Of a stretch of DNA of 9,409 nt, positions 1 through 6,821 are shown piece after piece. Under the pieces are notes generated by a model. The model ran no database searches and was not told the origin of the DNA. It saw nothing but the letters and a program-made list of their open reading frames with translations. Origin of the DNA: Pontiella sp. (GTDB lineage Bacteria > Verrucomicrobiota > Kiritimatiellia > Kiritimatiellales > Pontiellaceae); assembly GCA_029939385.1 (NCBI GenBank), contig JAOZSZ010000038.1, positions 1-9,409 on the forward strand, written 5' to 3'. The position numbers and the translations under genes were made by a program. The stretch's first letter is position 1, and every line of letters begins with the position of its first letter.

Positions 1-609
1 CAAGCGCTGGAAACCGATGCGGCCGCCCGTCAATTTGTGACGGAGTTGGGCCGCGGTGGTCAAAGGAATAGGGTGCTCGATCTTCATTCTATTCCTTGGC
101 TGAATAGTTTGGAGCTGGGGGCTTTGCTTGAGGAGAACAAACAATGTCGCGCCAACGGTAAGCGTTTAATTCTCTATGCATTACGCCCCAAAGTGAAGCG
201 CTTGCTCGAAACCTGCCATCTAACGGACTATTTTGATACGGCCACATGCGTGGATGAAGTGGAAAAGATCCTCAAAAACCTCGCGGATCATATGGATGGA
301 GGAATCGTTTTTAAAGAGGACTTGCTCACCTTTGACTTGCCGATAGAGCTAACGGCCGCCACGCTTCCCGATGTTGAAAAGCAGGCTGAATATATTCATC
401 AAAAATTGCAGGAGCAAGGTCTTCTTAAGACCGTATCCATTAATGCCGCTCAGCTTGATTTTATTGATAGCTCGGGCCTTGGCTTTCTTATTGCCCTCAA
501 AAAAGCGACGCAGGACCACGGGGTTTCCATGCGCATCACCCATCTTTCTTCGAAGCCAAGGCGTACATTTGAAATCGCCCGCGTCGATAACGTTCTTCTT
601 CATACCTAG
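1..609 (+). CDS. Tandem STAS-domain protein (anti-anti-sigma-like), 5' partial
   Basis: The reading frame is open from base 1, so the GTG at 37 is not a convincing start and the gene begins outside the window; 202 residues are visible. Two STAS-like halves can be seen. The second half (about residues 110-202) carries the classic D-S-S-G loop at residues 156-159 (serine 158 codon at 472-474), followed by the usual helix. In SpoIIAA-type antagonists the second serine of this motif is the one phosphorylated by an anti-sigma kinase. The first half (about residues 1-95) aligns in the same way, but its loop reads N-S-L-E (residues 35-38), so the phospho-acceptor position is leucine. The family acts by partner switching with anti-sigma factors; MlaB-like lipid-transport STAS proteins are an alternative. 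No membrane segment is visible. It converges on hemL and is unrelated to the Hdr genes. Fold fairly sure, function unsure. Confidence 0.72.
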   Translation, partial: QALETDAAARQFVTELGRGGQRNRVLDLHSIPWLNSLELGALLEENKQCRANGKRLILYALRPKVKRLLETCHLTDYFDTATCVDEVEKILKNLADHMDGGIVFKEDLLTFDLPIELTAATLPDVEKQAEYIHQKLQEQGLLKTVSINAAQLDFIDSSGLGFLIALKKATQDHGVSMRITHLSSKPRRTFEIARVDNVLLHT

Positions 610-650
610 AGACTTTTGCCGCGTCGCGGTCGAGGGAGACGTTATCTTTT
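586..650 (+). terminator. Possible weak terminator after the STAS gene
   Basis: An 8-bp perfect inverted repeat (586-593 with 639-646) is followed at once by four T residues (647-650). Its loop of 45 bases contains a smaller GC-rich palindrome at 619-629. The left arm lies inside the coding end of the STAS gene. The long loop and short T run make this a weak call. The 55-base gap between the convergent STAS and hemL genes holds nothing else that I can identify. Confidence 0.25.
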
Positions 651-664
651 CATAAGATTCGGAT

Positions 665-1930
665 TTACCACTCTTCGAATGCTTTTAGAAAAGCGGCGAT
701 CTGTTTTTCGGTGTGGGCGGCGGAGATAAAGGCGACTTCAAATCCGCTGGGCGGGGTGTAGAAGCCCGCGTTAAGCATGTGGTGAAAATAACGCGCATGA
801 GCTTTTTGATCGCAGGCCTTTGAATCGGCGAGGTTATGAATGGCTTTTTTTCGAAAGAAGGGCGTGAACATACCTCCGTGTTGAGCGCAGTGCAGCGCAA
901 GCTCCTTTTTCTCCGCGATCTGGTTAATTCCTGTGGCGAGTTGCTTCCCCAGTTCATTCATTTTTGGATAGGGATTTTCATCGCGGAGCAATTCAAGCGT
1001 TTTCATTCCTGCCGCCAATGCAACGGGATTACCGCTCAGGGTGCCGGCTTGATAGACGGGGCCGAGCGGCGCAAGATACGACATAATTTGGGTGCTCCCG
1101 CCGATGGCGCCGATGGGCATGCCGCCTCCAATAATTTTCCCCAAGGTGGTGAGGTCGGGGGTAATGTTGGCCAATGTGCCATACGTCGTTGGGCCAAGGC
1201 GGAATCCGGTGATTACTTCATCGAAGATGAGTAGGGCGCCGCAGTCCGCGGTGGCGGCGCGAAGCCCTTCAAGAAATCCTTCGGCAGGCTCGACGAGGCC
1301 CATATTGCCTGCGATGGGCTCGACGATGACGGCCGCAATTTCATCGCCATTGGCTTTTAGAATTTCTTGAACCGCCGCGAGATTGTTGTAAGGCGCAACA
1401 AACACCTCCTCGGTGATGCGGGGCGATACTCCCGCAGAAGAAGAGATTCCTCCGGTCAGGAGTCCGCTTCCGGATGCAACGAGCATAGAGTCGGTGTGGC
1501 CATGGTAACAGCCGTCGAATTTAAGAATCTTTCGGCGGCCCGTATAACCGCGCGCCAATCGGATGGCGGTCATAACGGCTTCAGTGCCGGAGCTCACCAG
1601 GCGTAGCATTTCAACCCCGGGAATGAGGGAACAAACCAGCTCGGCAAATTCGGTTTCCTTGGCGGTGTTGGCACCAAAGCTAAGGCCATCCGCGGCCGCC
1701 TTTGCAACGGCCTCCACCACCTCCGCGCGGGCATGACCCAGAATGAGGGGCCCCCAAGAGCCGCAAAAATCGACGAGCTCGGCACCTTCTTCCGTCTGCA
1801 CTTTTGCGCCGTTGCCCGATTTAAAATAGACGGGGGTTCCGCCCACACCATTGCACGCACGAACCGGGCTATTTACGCCGCCGGGAATAACTTTTTTTGC
1901 ACGTTGGAACCACTGTTTGGATGTTGCCAT
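665..1930 (-). CDS. hemL: Glutamate-1-semialdehyde 2,1-aminomutase
   Basis: This PLP enzyme turns glutamate-1-semialdehyde into 5-aminolevulinate, the last step of the C5 route to tetrapyrroles (heme, siroheme, corrinoids), in the cytoplasm. The 421 residues are close to the usual family length. The start region has the family pattern (V-I-P-G-G-V-N-S-P-V-R at residues 14-24). The phosphate-binding S-S-G-T-E-A is at 113-118, D-E-V-I-T-G-F-R at 237-244, and the Schiff-base lysine in L-G-K-I-I-G-G-G is residue 265, the same number as in the E. coli enzyme. The ATG at 1928-1930 is preceded by TAAGG at 1938-1942, seven bases away. The gene is divergent from serS and convergent with the STAS gene. 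No hemA or other heme gene lies beside it in this window. It is a full-length, ordinary copy, and alternative aminotransferase assignments are unlikely given the motif set. Confidence 0.96.
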   Translation of the reverse strand: MATSKQWFQRAKKVIPGGVNSPVRACNGVGGTPVYFKSGNGAKVQTEEGAELVDFCGSWGPLILGHARAEVVEAVAKAAADGLSFGANTAKETEFAELVCSLIPGVEMLRLVSSGTEAVMTAIRLARGYTGRRKILKFDGCYHGHTDSMLVASGSGLLTGGISSSAGVSPRITEEVFVAPYNNLAAVQEILKANGDEIAAVIVEPIAGNMGLVEPAEGFLEGLRAATADCGALLIFDEVITGFRLGPTTYGTLANITPDLTTLGKIIGGGMPIGAIGGSTQIMSYLAPLGPVYQAGTLSGNPVALAAGMKTLELLRDENPYPKMNELGKQLATGINQIAEKKELALHCAQHGGMFTPFFRKKAIHNLADSKACDQKAHARYFHHMLNAGFYTPPSGFEVAFISAAHTEKQIAAFLKAFEEW

Positions 1931-1996
1931 TTTTCTGCCTTAGGTCGGTTGGATTCTCTATGATTTTGAACTCGTTAAATTTTTCGGATTGGGTGA

Positions 1997-2024
1997 ATAA
2001 TAGCGATTCTTTTTTTATAACCAA
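1997..2024 (-). promoter_or_regulatory. Candidate hemL promoter
   Basis: On the minus strand TTGGTT (2019-2024) and TATTAT (1997-2002) are separated by 16 bases. The -10 box matches the sigma-70 consensus at five of six positions, but the -35 box at only three. Transcription would start near 1990 and leave a leader of about 60 bases before the hemL ATG. The region is AT-rich, so chance matches are easy. For serS in the opposite direction I find no convincing -35/-10 pair, only an isolated AATAAT at 1996-2001. No T-box or riboswitch-like structure fits in this 106-base divergent gap. Confidence 0.28.
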
Positions 2025-2036
2025 TGAGGGTGGGAC

Positions 2037-3302
2037 ATGCTGGATATTCGATTTATTCGTGAACATGCTGATGCGGTGAAGGCTGCAATGATTAACCGTA
2101 ATGCGGACGTGGATGTGGACGTTGTCCTCGCGCTCGATTCCACGCGGCGTGGCATTATTGCCGAGGCGGATGTTCTTAAGGCAGAACGAAATACGATTTC
2201 AAAGAGTATTGGGCAGATGATTCAGGCCGGCGGAGATCCCGAAGAGGTGAAGGCGCAGGTGCGTGAAATGGGCGATACGATTACGGATTTGGATAACAAG
2301 TTGCGCGAAGTCGATACCCAGTTACGCGAAGCTCTTCTCTATATTCCTAATATGCCGAGCGAAACTGCGCCGATCGGAAAAGATGAAAAGGATAACCCCG
2401 TGATCCGTTCGTGGGGAACCAAGGTGGAACTTGATTTTGAACCGGTGGCGCACTGGGATTTGGGGAAAACACTGGGATTGTTTGATTTGGAGCGCGGGGC
2501 AAAAATTGCGGGCTCAGGCTTTCCTTTATTTACCGGAAAGGGCGCCAAGCTGGAGCGTGCGCTCATCCAGTTTATGCTCGATTTGCACACGGAAGAGCAT
2601 GGGTATACCGAAATTGCTCCACCATTTATGTGTAATGATCTGGCCATGAGCGGAACGGGGCAACTCCCTAAGTTTGCGGAGGATATGTATTCTGTGCCGC
2701 TCGATGGTCTTTACCCCATTCCGACCGCCGAGGTTCCTGTAACCAATATGTATGGGAATGAAATCCTCGATCAGGAACTTCCCATTTGTCATACGGCATA
2801 CACGCCTTGCTTCCGGCGCGAGGCAGGGTCGGCCGGAAAGGATACGCGCGGGCTATTGCGGGTTCACCAATTCGATAAAGTGGAAATGGTTAAATTTTCT
2901 TCGCCCGAAACCTCAGCGGAAGAACATGAAAAGCTGACGCTCGATGCGGAGCGGGTTTTGCAAAAGCTAGAGCTACACTATCGCGTAATTGAGCTGTGCA
3001 CAGGCGACCTCGGATTTAGTGCGGCCAAGTGCTACGACATTGAACTGTGGGCTCCTGCGCAGGAGAAGTGGTTGGAGGTCTCTTCGTGCAGTAATTTTAA
3101 TGACTATCAGGCACGCCGCGCCAATATTCGTTATCGTAATGAAGAAGGGAAGACCACTTTTGTGCATACGATCAATGGTTCTGGAGTGGCTCTCCCGCGT
3201 CTGGTGATTGCCATCATGGAAAACAATCAGAATGCCGATGGCTCGATTGATCTGCCCAAAGCGCTTTGGCCCTACATGGGCGGCTTGAAAAAACTAGCCT
3301 AA
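2037..3302 (+). CDS. serS: Seryl-tRNA synthetase (serine--tRNA ligase)
   Basis: This class II aminoacyl-tRNA synthetase charges tRNA-Ser with serine in the cytoplasm, and can also charge tRNA-Sec where selenocysteine is used. The 421 residues are a normal bacterial length. Residues 1 to about 105 form the long antiparallel coiled coil that grips the tRNA variable arm. The serine-contacting T-A-E loop is at residues 230-232. Motif 2 runs from about 258 to 285, with F-R-R-E-A-G-S-A-G-K-D and the following R-V-H-Q-F. Motif 3 is at 381-398 (G-S-G-V-A-L-P-R to E-N-N-Q), with its ATP-binding arginine. The ATG at 2037 is preceded by GAGGG (2026-2030) with six bases of spacing. It is a single gene, divergent from hemL and closed by a strong hairpin. 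Nothing is missing or unusual. Confidence 0.97.
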   Translation: MLDIRFIREHADAVKAAMINRNADVDVDVVLALDSTRRGIIAEADVLKAERNTISKSIGQMIQAGGDPEEVKAQVREMGDTITDLDNKLREVDTQLREALLYIPNMPSETAPIGKDEKDNPVIRSWGTKVELDFEPVAHWDLGKTLGLFDLERGAKIAGSGFPLFTGKGAKLERALIQFMLDLHTEEHGYTEIAPPFMCNDLAMSGTGQLPKFAEDMYSVPLDGLYPIPTAEVPVTNMYGNEILDQELPICHTAYTPCFRREAGSAGKDTRGLLRVHQFDKVEMVKFSSPETSAEEHEKLTLDAERVLQKLELHYRVIELCTGDLGFSAAKCYDIELWAPAQEKWLEVSSCSNFNDYQARRANIRYRNEEGKTTFVHTINGSGVALPRLVIAIMENNQNADGSIDLPKALWPYMGGLKKLA

Positions 3303-3310
3303 GGTTGGAG

Positions 3311-3345
3311 CGCCAGAACCCATTGGGTTCTGGCGGTGTGGTTTT
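3311..3345. terminator. Perfect 11-bp hairpin, probable bidirectional terminator
   Basis: Bases 3311-3321 pair without mismatch with 3325-3335 around the three-base loop ATT. The stem is GC-rich and begins nine bases after the serS stop; the hdrB-like stop codon starts nine bases beyond its other side. On the plus strand the stem is followed by GTGTGG and then four T (3342-3345), a weak T tract. On the minus strand no T run follows. The symmetric place between two convergent genes suggests that it ends both transcripts. Confidence 0.75.
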
Positions 3346-4306
3346 ATACTCCGTAGGCTTTGGCAAGGGTGTCGGAGATGTCGTTCACTTGTACTGTGCC
3401 TTTGGCCGCTTTCCGTAAGCCCACCAAACAAATGGGGCACATGGTGGTAATATTTTCTCCGGCCTCTTTAAGTTGGTCTATTCGATTTCCCGCAATCCGA
3501 TGCGACTCGGCAGGGAAGAGCGATTCGAGTGGGCCGCCACAGCAGTGGGTGTTCTTTCTGCAAAGGTCGGGCTCATTCATTTTCACGCCCGCCTTGCCGA
3601 GGAGTTCGCGGGGTTGATCCACCACGCCTTCCTGCCGGGCATAGAGGCAGGAATCGTGCAGGGTTAGTGCCTCGTCAAGTTGCTGCGTGGGTTCAAGACC
3701 ACTTTCGGCCAGTACTTCGAGATAACTTTTCACTTCGACATCGAAACCATCCACGAATTGGGGATAGGCCGTACGTAACGTGTGGGTGGTGTGCGGATCG
3801 ACGGTGATCACCTTGGTTACGCCATGCTTTTTAAAGAGATCGCAAACGCGCTGGGCGTGCTTGGCGAACGAGCCGTCGATGCCTTCGTCATAGACGAGGG
3901 CACCAGAATACATCTCTTCCCCGTAGAGGTAGCCAAAATCAACGCCGGCCTTTTTCAAGAGTAGGGCAATGTTGCGGAGCATGCGGTCGTAATCCGCTTG
4001 TTCTGTTTTGGAGGCGAGCAGACCCATAAAGAAGGTCATGTTGACGAACTTATTGGCGAAGCGACCCAGCCCCATCATTTTGGTGATCGGCGTATCTTCA
4101 AGTTTAGACATTTGACCGGCCATCGCATCGATGACGGGGATGAGCTGGTACATGTGTCCGGTGTAGATAATGGTTTTCCCCCCCATTGGAAGATCGAGCC
4201 CCTTGGCCCAGCGGGTGGTTTTGGCTTCCGACATGGGTAACACGCTTTTACGCTGGTTGAGGTTGTCAGCCAGGATTCCCAGAATATCTTTAGTTGGCAA
4301 TGGCAT
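3344..4306 (-). CDS. HdrB-like CCG-domain protein with degenerate first CCG motif
   Basis: This 320-residue protein belongs to the cysteine-rich (CCG, DUF224) family of HdrB, GlcF and LutA. HdrB proteins hold two CCG domains that bind non-cubane [4Fe-4S] clusters and reduce a disulfide. The second domain is intact here: C220, C255-C256-G257 and C290-x-x-C293. The first domain keeps the fold signature but none of the ligand cysteines: T-G-H-M-Y-Q-L has H51 where cysteine is expected, Y133-S134-G135 stands for C-C-G, and D170-P-H-T173 stands for C-P-H-C. The only cysteine between residues 1 and 219 is C155. It is last in the Hdr operon, with start ATG 4304-4306 just after AAGGAG and nine bases after the hdrC stop, so it is surely co-translated with hdrC. 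It is probably a one-cluster electron-transfer or catalytic subunit; its substrate is unknown. No membrane anchor is seen. Confidence 0.82.
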   Translation of the reverse strand: MPLPTKDILGILADNLNQRKSVLPMSEAKTTRWAKGLDLPMGGKTIIYTGHMYQLIPVIDAMAGQMSKLEDTPITKMMGLGRFANKFVNMTFFMGLLASKTEQADYDRMLRNIALLLKKAGVDFGYLYGEEMYSGALVYDEGIDGSFAKHAQRVCDLFKKHGVTKVITVDPHTTHTLRTAYPQFVDGFDVEVKSYLEVLAESGLEPTQQLDEALTLHDSCLYARQEGVVDQPRELLGKAGVKMNEPDLCRKNTHCCGGPLESLFPAESHRIAGNRIDQLKEAGENITTMCPICLVGLRKAAKGTVQVNDISDTLAKAYGV

Positions 4307-4315
4307 GGCGGCTCC

Positions 4316-4621
4316 TTAGGAAAGGTTGAATTCGTTTTCGTTAATGTATTTGCGCAGGAAGCGGATATTTTCCGGAATATTGACCTCGGCGGGGCAGTTT
4401 TCCGAACACATGCCGCAGAGGAGGCAGGAGTAGATGCTAGAAATGTTTTCCTTCACCTTATCCTCTAGGCCCACCTGAACATAGCGGAAGAGTTTTCGGG
4501 GGAGGATTTCGTAGCCCATTGGGCAGACGGCTGTACAGGTGCCGCAGTGCATGCAGGCATCGGCATTGAACTCCTCGGAGCATTTTACGGCAGCGGCCAG
4601 TTTGCTGGATACTTTAGGCAT
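4316..4621 (-). CDS. hdrC: HdrC-like dicluster ferredoxin subunit, short form
   Basis: This small protein of 101 residues has two classical [4Fe-4S] motifs, C-x2-C-x2-C-x3-C-P: C23, C26, C29, C33 and C66, C69, C72, C76. Spacing and surroundings (A-C-M-H-C-G-T-C and S-C-L-L-C-G-M-C) are those of HdrC, which carries electrons from HdrA to HdrB. Many HdrC proteins are longer; here the chain stops about 25 residues after the last cysteine, so the C-terminal helical part is mostly absent. The frame stays open upstream to 4843, but the ATG at 4619-4621 is preferred: GGAGG lies at 4631-4635, nine bases upstream, and the longer version would only be a shadow of the gene before it. The ATG overlaps the stop of the winged-helix gene by eight bases, which points to translational coupling. 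The role in an Hdr complex is confident; the partner set is inferred. Confidence 0.88.
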   Translation of the reverse strand: MPKVSSKLAAAVKCSEEFNADACMHCGTCTAVCPMGYEILPRKLFRYVQVGLEDKVKENISSIYSCLLCGMCSENCPAEVNIPENIRFLRKYINENEFNLS

Positions 4622-4883
4622 TGGATTCTTCCTCCTGCTTCTCGACAAATTCATACTTAAAATAGCCATCCACATCCGGCCGGCCCGTTTCTTCGACCTC
4701 GCCGTAGCGGCGTAGACCAAATAACCAAATCGTGATTTCACGGGAGGGATAGCCCAAGATTTTAGAAATCTCGAGAATGGTTTTGGGCTCTTCTTTGAGG
4801 ATGTCGCGAATACGATCGCGCATAATAAATTCATCCTGGGCAATTTCGAGCATATCTCGCATAGGGGTTTTTACGGGGCTCAT
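4614..4883 (-). CDS. Small winged-helix-like protein inside the Hdr operon
   Basis: This 89-residue protein has no cysteine, no signal peptide and no membrane segment. Residues 18-60 look like a winged helix-turn-helix: a helix (R-D-R-I-R-D-I-L-K), a turn, a second helix (I-L-E-I-S-K-I-L-G), a recognition-like helix (S-R-E-I-T-I-W-L-F-G-L-R-R) and a strand/wing (G-E-V-E-E). The tail is acidic and rich in E and K. The ATG at 4881-4883 has GGAGG at 4888-4892. The gene overlaps the compact hdrA by four bases (ATGA) and hdrC by eight bases, so it is made together with the subunits. It could be a DNA-binding regulator of the operon, or a structural or assembly subunit that uses the winged-helix fold for protein contact. 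I do not recognise a named family. It is real as a gene, judging from the overlaps, ribosome site and coding character. Confidence 0.8.
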   Translation of the reverse strand: MSPVKTPMRDMLEIAQDEFIMRDRIRDILKEEPKTILEISKILGYPSREITIWLFGLRRYGEVEETGRPDVDGYFKYEFVEKQEEESNA

Positions 4884-6631
4884 TTTTCCTCCAACTCTTT
4901 AATGCTGGCATCAATCATGGCGACGATTTGGTCGTCCCTGAAGCCTTCAATTTCAATGGCGTCATGTGGACAAACGGGGACGCAGGGTCCCGCTCCTTTA
5001 CACATTGACTCAATCACAAAAGCAATTTCCTTCTCTCCGACGTTAATCTTTTCAATGGCACCGTAGGGGCAGGCCTTAAGACATTCGCCACACCAGATGC
5101 ACTTGTCCGGATCGACCTTTGCGATCAGGGGTTCGAGATCAACATAGCCCTTCATCAGCAGGCCGCCCGTTTTAGCGACGGCGGCGAGCGCGGAGGCCAC
5201 ACTTTCGGCGAGGGTTTTTGGCCCCTGCGCGGTGCCGGCAATAAAGACCCCATCGATCATAGTTTCAACGGGCCGGAGCTTGAGGTGGATTTCGTTATAG
5301 AACCCATCTTTACTTTCCGGAATCTTTAAAACGTCGTTGAGGGTGGCATTTTCGCGAGGGCGCATTCCGGTGGCGAGGACCACGAGATCCGCCCCGATTT
5401 CAAGCTCTTCACCGTCGAGCAGGTGATCCTTAGCCTTAACGGTGAGCTGACCTGCTTCGGTCGAGACCTTGGGCGGATCGGAGGGATCCCACCGCAAGAA
5501 AATAGCCCCACCCGTACGGGCTTTTTCATAGAGCGGTTCGAGTGCGCCATAGGTTCGCACGTCGCGATAGAGGTGATATTGATTGACGGGTTGTCCTGTT
5601 TTTTTCTCCAGATCGTGGAGCAGGGTGGCCGTGTAGGTGGTAGCCATGCAGCAGTAGCGAGAGCAATAGGTATTGGGTTCTGTACAGCTTTCGCTCTTGG
5701 ATTGGCGGCTACCAACGCAGTAAATGAAGGCCACATCGCGAACCGGTTTCCCGTTGTATACAAGCGAGCCATCGGTCTCCGCGAGCATTTGTCGAAAATC
5801 CTTTAGCGGAATAACTCCAGGAGCATTCCATCCAAACTCATCGGGCTCTGGGGTGTAAGGCTCGAAGCCGGTGGTGACCACGATGGCACCTACATTAAGA
5901 GAAAGAGACTCATCCCCCGGCAGGCGAACGGATACATTGAAGTCGCCGATGTTGCCGCTCTTGCCGATCACCTCGGCCTGCGTGTGGAGCATAATGTTTT
6001 CATGTTGGTTAATTCGTGCGAGAAGCTTGGCCACCACATCGGTTCCCTCTTGTGCTTCGGGGCCCATCTTTCCGGTTTGCAGCGCCCATCCTCCGACCTC
6101 GGCTTCGCGTTCGATCAGGAACACGGCCAATCCCATATCAGCCAATGAAATGGCGGCGCGCATACCTGAAACACCTGCGCCCACTACGAGTACACGGGGT
6201 TTTGTTTCAATACGAATGGCATTCAGCGGCACGGTTAGCACGCATTTTGCAATGCCGGCTCGTACCATACTGATTCCTTTTTTTGTGGCTCCCGTCTTAT
6301 CGTTGGTATGAACCCAAGAACACTGTTCCCGAAGGTTAACGTGAACGTATTGATATTGATTAAGATCCGCCCGTTTCGACATGCCTCGGAAGGTAAACAT
6401 GTGCAGCTTAGGAGAACAGGAGGCAATCACGAGGCCATCGAGCTTTTCGGCTTGGATCTCGTCGATTATCTCCTGTTGCGCTGCATCAGAGCAGGTGAAC
6501 ATGTGGGTTTTTGAAACGATCACGTTGGGGTCGTTTCGAACCGCCTCCGCGACTTCTTCCACATTAACATAGTCCGAAATGTTTCCGCCGCAATAGCAGA
6601 CATAAACGCCAATTCGTCGTTTCTGAGCCAT
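4880..6631 (-). CDS. hdrA: Compact HdrA-like FAD/iron-sulfur subunit
   Basis: The protein has 583 residues. Residues 1-140 are the N-terminal HdrA domain with conserved cysteines C12/C14 (C-Y-C-G-G-N), C47, C72 (A-S-C-S-P) and C104 (R-E-Q-C-S-W). From 146 a thioredoxin-reductase-like FAD domain follows (G151-A-G-V-S-G, then G-G at 180-181). The FAD-proximal set is present: C305 in C-V-G-S-R, C323, C327, C328. Near the end lies a dicluster ferredoxin domain: C511, C514, C517, C521 form one normal cluster; in the other C544, C550 and C554 remain but the expected second cysteine is A547. The ferredoxin domain that canonical HdrA carries inside the FAD part is absent. It probably relays electrons between the NfnL-containing HdrA upstream and HdrC/HdrB. 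A QmoA/QmoB-like origin is the main alternative. An in-frame ATG at 6703 is less likely than 6631 (see ribosome site). It overlaps the next gene by four bases. Confidence 0.9.
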   Translation of the reverse strand: MAQKRRIGVYVCYCGGNISDYVNVEEVAEAVRNDPNVIVSKTHMFTCSDAAQQEIIDEIQAEKLDGLVIASCSPKLHMFTFRGMSKRADLNQYQYVHVNLREQCSWVHTNDKTGATKKGISMVRAGIAKCVLTVPLNAIRIETKPRVLVVGAGVSGMRAAISLADMGLAVFLIEREAEVGGWALQTGKMGPEAQEGTDVVAKLLARINQHENIMLHTQAEVIGKSGNIGDFNVSVRLPGDESLSLNVGAIVVTTGFEPYTPEPDEFGWNAPGVIPLKDFRQMLAETDGSLVYNGKPVRDVAFIYCVGSRQSKSESCTEPNTYCSRYCCMATTYTATLLHDLEKKTGQPVNQYHLYRDVRTYGALEPLYEKARTGGAIFLRWDPSDPPKVSTEAGQLTVKAKDHLLDGEELEIGADLVVLATGMRPRENATLNDVLKIPESKDGFYNEIHLKLRPVETMIDGVFIAGTAQGPKTLAESVASALAAVAKTGGLLMKGYVDLEPLIAKVDPDKCIWCGECLKACPYGAIEKINVGEKEIAFVIESMCKGAGPCVPVCPHDAIEIEGFRDDQIVAMIDASIKELEEK

Positions 6632-6639
6632 TAGTTTTT

Positions 6640-6646
6640 CCCTCTC
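6640..6646 (-). promoter_or_regulatory. Ribosome binding site that sets the compact hdrA start
   Basis: GAGAGGG lies eight bases before the ATG at 6629-6631. The conserved HdrA pattern (I-G-V-Y-V-C-Y-C-G) begins only seven residues after this start. The upstream in-frame ATG at 6701-6703 would add 24 residues encoded partly by the intergenic repeat region. Confidence 0.7.
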
Positions 6647-6701
6647 ATAATCTGGTTTGTTTGTGCTTTGGGATGATGCAACCGCCACAGGTTGGCAACA
6701 C

Positions 6702-6817
6702 ATTGCCGAATGCCGATTTTTGATTTCCGATTTGTGGAACTCAAGCGGCGTTGGCCTTTTCTTGCTAGAGGTGTCGTAGACCCAAAAATCGGCAATCTAA
6801 AATCTAAAATCAAAAAT
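6702..6817. repeat. Intergenic inverted-repeat element with A/T-rich heptamer units
   Basis: The 190-base gap between the two hdrA-type genes (6632-6821) holds an imperfect palindromic element. A perfect 12-bp inverted repeat joins 6711-6722 with 6783-6794, leaving a 60-base centre. The same right arm can also pair through 6789-6796 with 6702-6709, because the left side carries a partial second copy. Outside the right arm three near-identical heptamers, AATCTAA, AATCTAA, AATCAAA, follow at 6794-6814, and related A/T-rich words (GATTT) recur in the left arm at 6715-6733. The arrangement looks like a small non-coding dispersed repeat (REP- or MITE-like). It could form a stem-loop in the mRNA and uncouple expression of the two genes. 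No T tract or clear promoter accompanies it. Confidence 0.5.
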
Positions 6818-6821
6818 TTCA

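Noticed and set aside
37..39. GTG as the start of the STAS gene
   Set aside because: The frame is open back to base 1, the preceding residues fit the first STAS half, and no ribosome site is seen before it.
1931..2036. T-box leader or other riboswitch before serS
   Set aside because: The gap is only 106 bases, shows no T-box-like sequence, and no terminator hairpin precedes the serS ribosome site.
4622..4843. Upstream extension of the HdrC frame to 4843
   Set aside because: It overlaps almost the whole winged-helix gene in another frame, has a composition unlike HdrC, and the ATG at 4621 has its own GGAGG.
6632..6703. Longer start of the compact HdrA at the ATG 6701-6703
   Set aside because: The 24 extra residues have no HdrA similarity, come partly from the edge of the repeat element, and a good ribosome site stands before the ATG at 6631.
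6794..6814. Heptamer repeats as part of a CRISPR array
   Set aside because: The units are seven bases long, contiguous and A/T-rich, without spacers or cas genes.
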